Below, piece by piece: positions 49,449 through 52,862 of a DNA stretch of 52,862 nucleotides (positions are counted from its first letter, which is position 1; each line of letters opens with the position of its first letter). The DNA comes from Collinsella aerofaciens (GTDB lineage: Bacteria; Actinomycetota; Coriobacteriia; Coriobacteriales; Coriobacteriaceae). Made by a program: the position numbers and the translations under genes. The notes under the pieces were generated by a model. That model was given only the letters and a program-made list of their open reading frames with translations. It did no database searches and had not been told where the DNA came from. Location of the stretch: the NCBI RefSeq assembly GCF_005844325.1, contig NZ_SPFY01000015.1, positions 1 to 52,862 of the forward strand. Reading direction: 5' to 3'.

Positions 49449-50954
49449 ATGGCTTTGACCGACATCTCGCATCCCACCGACATTGCAATGCTCACCGATC
49501 TTTACGAGCTCACTATGGCCCAGGGCCTGTGGGAGAGCGGCAAGGCCAATGAGCAGGGTTGTTTTACCGCGTTTTACCGCGACCATCCCTTTGGCAGCGC
49601 CTATGCCGTCATGTGCGGCACCGCCGAGCTGCCCGAGCTCGTCGAGAACCTGCGCTTTACGCCCGAGGATATCGACTACCTCGCCTCGCTTGAGGCCCCT
49701 GCCGGCGGCGCGATGTTCAAGTCCGCATTCCTCGACTACCTGCGCGATTTTCGTGCGCATGTAAATATCGACGCCGTCCCCGAGGGCGAGCTCGTCTTTC
49801 CGCGCGAGCCCATGGTGCGCGTCACCGGTCCTGCGCTCGAGTGCCAGCTGCTTGAGACGGCGCTGCTCAACATCGTCGGGTTCCAGACGCTTGTCGCCAC
49901 CAAGACGGCGCGCGTGGTGCTCGCCGCCGACGGTCGCCCCGTGGCGGAGTTTGGCCTGCGCCGCGCCCAGGGTCCCGATGGCGGCCTGGCCGTTGCGCGC
50001 GCGAGCTACGTTGCCGGCTGCTCCTCTACGTCCAATGTGCTCGCCGGCCGCCGCTATGGTATTCCCGTCTTTGGCACGCATGCGCACAGCTGGGTGATGA
50101 GCTTCGATTCCGAGCTCGAGGCCTTCCGCGCCTTTGCCAAGTCGAGCCCCAAGAACTGTACGCTGCTCATCGACACCTATGACGTGCGCGAGGGCTGCGA
50201 GCATGCCATTACGGTTGCCAAGGAGATGGAGGCGGTGGGCGAGCGTCTGTCGGCTATTCGCATCGACTCCGGCGACCTCGCCAAGCTCTCCAAGTATGTT
50301 CGCGGCCGTTTTGATGCCGAGGGCCTGCCCTATGTGGGGATCTCGGTTTCCAACGATCTTGACGAGTACACGATTCAGTCGCTGCTGGACCAGGGCGCGC
50401 CCATCGATAGCTTTGGCGTGGGTACCAAGCTCGCGACCTGCTATGACCAGCCGGCGCTGGGTGGCGTGTACAAGCTTTCCGCCCGCCGTGCGAGCGAGGC
50501 AGATCCATGGACGCCGGTGGTCAAGCTCTCCGAGCAGCCCTACAAGCGCACGATCCCGGGCGTACAGCGCGTGCGCCGTTATTACGACGGCTTTGGCGGC
50601 CCGGTCTGCGACATGATCTACGACGAGGACCATCTGGCGGGGGAGGGCGCCGCGCGCGGCAATACCCTCGTGGCCGTGAATGATGCCGCCCTGGTGACCG
50701 ACGTGTCCGAACTTGAGTATCGTGAGCTGTTGGTGCCGATCGTGCGCGACGGCAGTGCGGTGGCTCCGCGTGAGAGCATCCAGGACGCGCGCGAGCGCTG
50801 TGTTTGGGCGCTCGATCATCTGGATGCGGCTTTCAAGCGCTTCCTGTATCCGCAGACCTACGTGGTGGGTATGGAACAGGGCCTGGCCCAGGTGCGCGAC
50901 GAGCTCGTGCGCAAGAATATGGCCGCGGCCTCGGCTTTCCCCTGGGCAAAATGA
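49449..50954 (+). CDS. pncB: Nicotinate phosphoribosyltransferase
   Basis: A 501-residue enzyme of NAD salvage, joining nicotinate and PRPP to nicotinate mononucleotide with ATP. Landmarks are TDLYELTMAQGLWESGKA at the N-terminus, FGLRRAQGPDGGLAVARASYVAGCSSTSN, GTHAHSWVMSF (active-site His region), LLIDTYDVREG, AIRIDSGDL and SFGVGTKL. Length matches the longer Gram-positive form. GAAAGG precedes the ATG at 49449. proB lies 79 nt downstream. Confidence 0.95.
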   Translation: MALTDISHPTDIAMLTDLYELTMAQGLWESGKANEQGCFTAFYRDHPFGSAYAVMCGTAELPELVENLRFTPEDIDYLASLEAPAGGAMFKSAFLDYLRDFRAHVNIDAVPEGELVFPREPMVRVTGPALECQLLETALLNIVGFQTLVATKTARVVLAADGRPVAEFGLRRAQGPDGGLAVARASYVAGCSSTSNVLAGRRYGIPVFGTHAHSWVMSFDSELEAFRAFAKSSPKNCTLLIDTYDVREGCEHAITVAKEMEAVGERLSAIRIDSGDLAKLSKYVRGRFDAEGLPYVGISVSNDLDEYTIQSLLDQGAPIDSFGVGTKLATCYDQPALGGVYKLSARRASEADPWTPVVKLSEQPYKRTIPGVQRVRRYYDGFGGPVCDMIYDEDHLAGEGAARGNTLVAVNDAALVTDVSELEYRELLVPIVRDGSAVAPRESIQDARERCVWALDHLDAAFKRFLYPQTYVVGMEQGLAQVRDELVRKNMAAASAFPWAK

Positions 50955-51033
50955 TTCCTTGGGCGGTAGGGGCGAGTCACGCTCCCTTGGCCGCCAGCTC
51001 GGCCGTTCGCTGAACAGTTGATTGGTTTGACGT

Positions 51034-52161
51034 ATGACGACTTCTTATAAAACGATGGTGGTAAAGATCGGTTCGTCCACGGTGGTGGGCGCCGATGGCA
51101 AGGTCAACCGCGCCTTTATCGGCGGACTTGCCGATCAAGCCGCAGCGCTGCGCAAGCTCGGCTGGCGTCTGGTCGTGGTGAGCTCGGGCGCTATTGCCTG
51201 TGGCTATCCCGTGTTGGGCTTCGACCGCAAGCCGGTCGGCGACCTTCCGAGCCTGCAGGCCTGCGCCTCGGCTGGTCAGTGCATCATCTCGTCGGCCTAC
51301 GACGAGGAGTTCCATGCGCGCGACCTGCTCACCTCGCTCGTGCTGCTCACGCGTCACGACACGGCGCGTCGCACGTCCTACCTGCACGCGCGCGACGCCC
51401 TGCTGCGTCTGGTGGAGCTGGGCGTGGTGCCGGTCGTCAACGAGAACGACACCGTTACCGTCGACGAGATCAAGTTTGGCGACAACGACACACTGGCGGC
51501 GCTCGTGAGCTGCCTGGTATCTGCCGATCTGTGCGTGACGCTCTCGGACATCGATGGTCTCTATACTGCCAATCCGCATGAGGACCCCACGGCCGAGTTT
51601 GTTCCTGTCGTGCATAAGATCGATGCCAAGATTATTGCCTCGGCGGGCGATTCTTCCACATCGGTGGGCACGGGCGGCATGATTACCAAGATCCGCGCGA
51701 GTCGCATCCTGATGACGGCGGGCATTCAGAGCGTGATTTGCTCGGGCGAGGAGCCCGATGCGCTCGTGCGCCTCGCCCGCGGCGAGAGCGTGGGCACGCT
51801 GTTCGATCCGCCGGCGGAGCGTCTGGACATCGCGCCCCGCAAGCTGTGGATCGCGCTGGGCGACAAGGCACATGGGTCGGTGACGGTTGATGATGGTGCT
51901 GCGAAGGCGCTGGTTAGCCGTGGCTCTTCCTTGCTTGCGGTGGGTATTCGCGAGGTCGATGGCCAGTTTGCCGAGGGCGATGTGCTCGATGTGTGCGATC
52001 CGAGCGGTATGGTCGTCGCCCGCGGTATCGCCGAGGCCGATTCGGACGTGCTGGAACTTGCTGCCGGTCGCCGCCAGGACCAGATCGCCAGCAACCGCCT
52101 GCTCGCTAACCTGGCCGAGAAGCCGGCGATACACAGGGATAACTTGATCGTATTTGCATAA
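51034..52161 (+). CDS. proB: Glutamate 5-kinase
   Basis: A 375-residue enzyme of proline synthesis phosphorylating glutamate. The kinase domain (1-255) shows KIGSSTVV, VSSGAIACG, NENDTVTVDEIKFGDNDTLAALV, LSDIDGLYTANP and GTGGMITKI. A PUA domain (about 275-360) follows, as in E. coli ProB; it contributes to regulation there. The ribosome site is weak. proA, normally next, is absent: a terminator and insertion-sequence remnants follow. Confidence 0.95.
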   Translation: MTTSYKTMVVKIGSSTVVGADGKVNRAFIGGLADQAAALRKLGWRLVVVSSGAIACGYPVLGFDRKPVGDLPSLQACASAGQCIISSAYDEEFHARDLLTSLVLLTRHDTARRTSYLHARDALLRLVELGVVPVVNENDTVTVDEIKFGDNDTLAALVSCLVSADLCVTLSDIDGLYTANPHEDPTAEFVPVVHKIDAKIIASAGDSSTSVGTGGMITKIRASRILMTAGIQSVICSGEEPDALVRLARGESVGTLFDPPAERLDIAPRKLWIALGDKAHGSVTVDDGAAKALVSRGSSLLAVGIREVDGQFAEGDVLDVCDPSGMVVARGIAEADSDVLELAAGRRQDQIASNRLLANLAEKPAIHRDNLIVFA

Positions 52162-52206
52162 AGAAAGACAGCACTGCGGATCGTTTCCCGCAGCGCTGTC
52201 TTTCTC
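52162..52206 (+). terminator. Intrinsic terminator after proB
   Basis: GAAAGACAGC-A-CTGCGG pairs with CCGCAG-C-GCTGTCTTTC, then TCG. Confidence 0.8.
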
Positions 52207-52208
52207 GT

Positions 52209-52298
52209 GCCGGCACTTGGGGACGTTCCTTTTAATATGAGCAGGACATTGTCAAGAGGCAAAATCGGGCCTGGCCCCAACGATATGGGGTCAGGCCC
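52209..52298. repeat. Half repeat and GC-rich hairpin before the IS remnant
   Basis: GTGCCGGCACTTGGGGACGT (52208 on) is a half copy of the unit at 39523. At 52267-52298 GGGCCTGGCCCC pairs with GGGGTCAGGCCC. The stretch 52299-52552 has no supported gene; part of it should be the non-coding right end of the IS110 element. Confidence 0.6.
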
Positions 52299-52552
52299 TC
52301 TCCCTATATCAACCCGTCCGCGGCGACCTCGGCGTGTCTTCCCGACGCTCGTCTTTGCAGTTTAATATCCGCCCGTGGCGATCTCTCGCTGGGCAATCCG
52401 TTGCTACGGCTGAGGCTTCTTCGTCGAACCGACAGTCTGTGCACGCGTGTGGCGCCCTGGGCGCTCGCAGAAAAGGGACCTGAGGTTCGCCTCAACGGCT
52501 TCGGATCCAACCGCTTCCGGGGTGATCGGCTTATGTGCGGGGGAGCCTCCCC

Positions 52553-52805
52553 CTACGCCTCCTCGGCCATGAGACCGACCGCCCACACCCAGCAGGCGAG
52601 CTCGCGCGCCGTGGCGACGTTCGCCTTGTTGTTGTGGACCCCGCGCGCGAGCAGGGCCCCGCGCCTCTCGACCAGCCTCCGCACGCCCTTGGCGGCATGC
52701 CTGCGGGCGCCCGGGTCCGGGGCCTGGCCCCTGGCGGGCTCCTTCGGCCGCGCGGAGCACGTCAGGTAGTGCCACGCGGCCTCGACCAGCGCCTTCCTCA
52801 GGTGC
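52553..52805 (-). pseudogene. IS110-family transposase, C-terminal fragment
   Basis: About 84 residues read LRKALVEAAWHYLTCSARP through VHNNKANVATARELACWVWA, the C-terminal transposase part of the IS110 family, ending at a TAG. The frame is cut at 52805 where TGTTAGCG begins. A GGGGGA/TCCCCC hairpin follows the stop. It lacks the DEDD domain; the fragment at the left edge carries that part of a similar protein. Confidence 0.85.
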
Positions 52806-52862
52806 TGTTAGCGCTACTGTAAAAACAACCAATTTCGCCATCGCACTTTAGCCGATTCCGCC
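52806..52862. mobile_element. End of an IS21-like insertion sequence (partial)
   Basis: Starts TGTTAGCGCTACTGTAAAAA and continues with AACCAATTTCGCC-like blocks. The first eight bases mirror the left-edge element (48-55). The TGTAAAA context supports an IS21-like end; no transposase is in view. Confidence 0.55.

Noticed and set aside
52404-52841. A 145-codon minus-strand frame over the right-edge IS fragment
   Set aside because: It is in the wrong frame. The neighbouring frame gives the recognisable IS110 C-terminus (LRKALVEAAWHY), interrupted at the element junction.
1-52862. CRISPR array, prophage or plasmid backbone
   Set aside because: No regularly spaced direct repeats, no integrase or phage structural genes, and no replication initiator were seen. 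Content is ordinary chromosomal genes plus short intergenic repeats.

Overview
The window looks like a stretch of chromosome from a high-GC gut actinobacterium of the class Coriobacteriia, most likely Collinsella (possibly C. aerofaciens). That assignment is inference from GC-rich codon use, the flavour of the proteins and the short hairpin repeats between genes; no marker such as 16S rRNA is present. I count about 43 intact protein genes, one tRNA-Ala(CGC), one candidate unassigned RNA, three gene remnants and many short structured repeats. Nothing indicates a prophage, plasmid backbone or CRISPR array.

Edges. Both ends lie in insertion-sequence material. On the left an N-terminal piece of an IS110-family transposase, and on the right a C-terminal piece of one, each abuts a sequence starting TGTTAGCG that looks like the end of a second, IS21-like element. 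The window may therefore be a contig that broke in repeats.

Layout. 0.8-10 kb: a coiled-coil membrane protein, a short-chain dehydrogenase close to known 12alpha-hydroxysteroid dehydrogenases, tgt, a LOG-family protein, a RelB/YafQ toxin-antitoxin pair, a DegV protein, a HAD phosphatase and a PepV-like dipeptidase. 10.5-14.2 kb: the phosphate transporter operon pstSCAB with a Tat-exported lipoprotein PstS. 14.3-17 kb: an ABC-F protein and a Cof-type phosphatase. 17-25 kb: a metal-homeostasis region with an MntR-like regulator, an arsR-HMA-P1B ATPase module with three copies of one operator, a single-gene nuclease-like island between direct repeats, a DnaQ-type exonuclease and a His-rich metal permease. 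25-29 kb: small housekeeping genes. 28.5-33 kb: serC-serA, then an M20 peptidase and a short DUF1015-like gene. 33-42 kb: a K+/H+ antiporter, a metallophosphatase, a flippase-like protein, a lactate permease and ATP-dependent PEP carboxykinase. 41.7-44.4 kb: small genes set between inverted copies of one hairpin repeat. 44.7-52 kb: trpS, a WecA/MraY-type transferase, a PflX-type radical SAM protein, tRNA-Ala, pncB and proB.

How it works together. Most operons are short. The best supported circuits are pst (high-affinity phosphate uptake), the arsR module (metal-sensed efflux), and serC-serA (serine synthesis, transcribed in that order and closed by a strong terminator). lctP and pckA stand side by side on the same strand with a repeat between them, consistent with lactate use and C3/C4 exchange.

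The most interesting items are the candidate 12alpha-HSDH, the ~150-nt structured RNA near 47.4 kb, the long imperfect hairpin at 17.7 kb, the nuclease-like gene between 30-bp direct repeats, and several families of palindromic intergenic repeats with conserved architecture.
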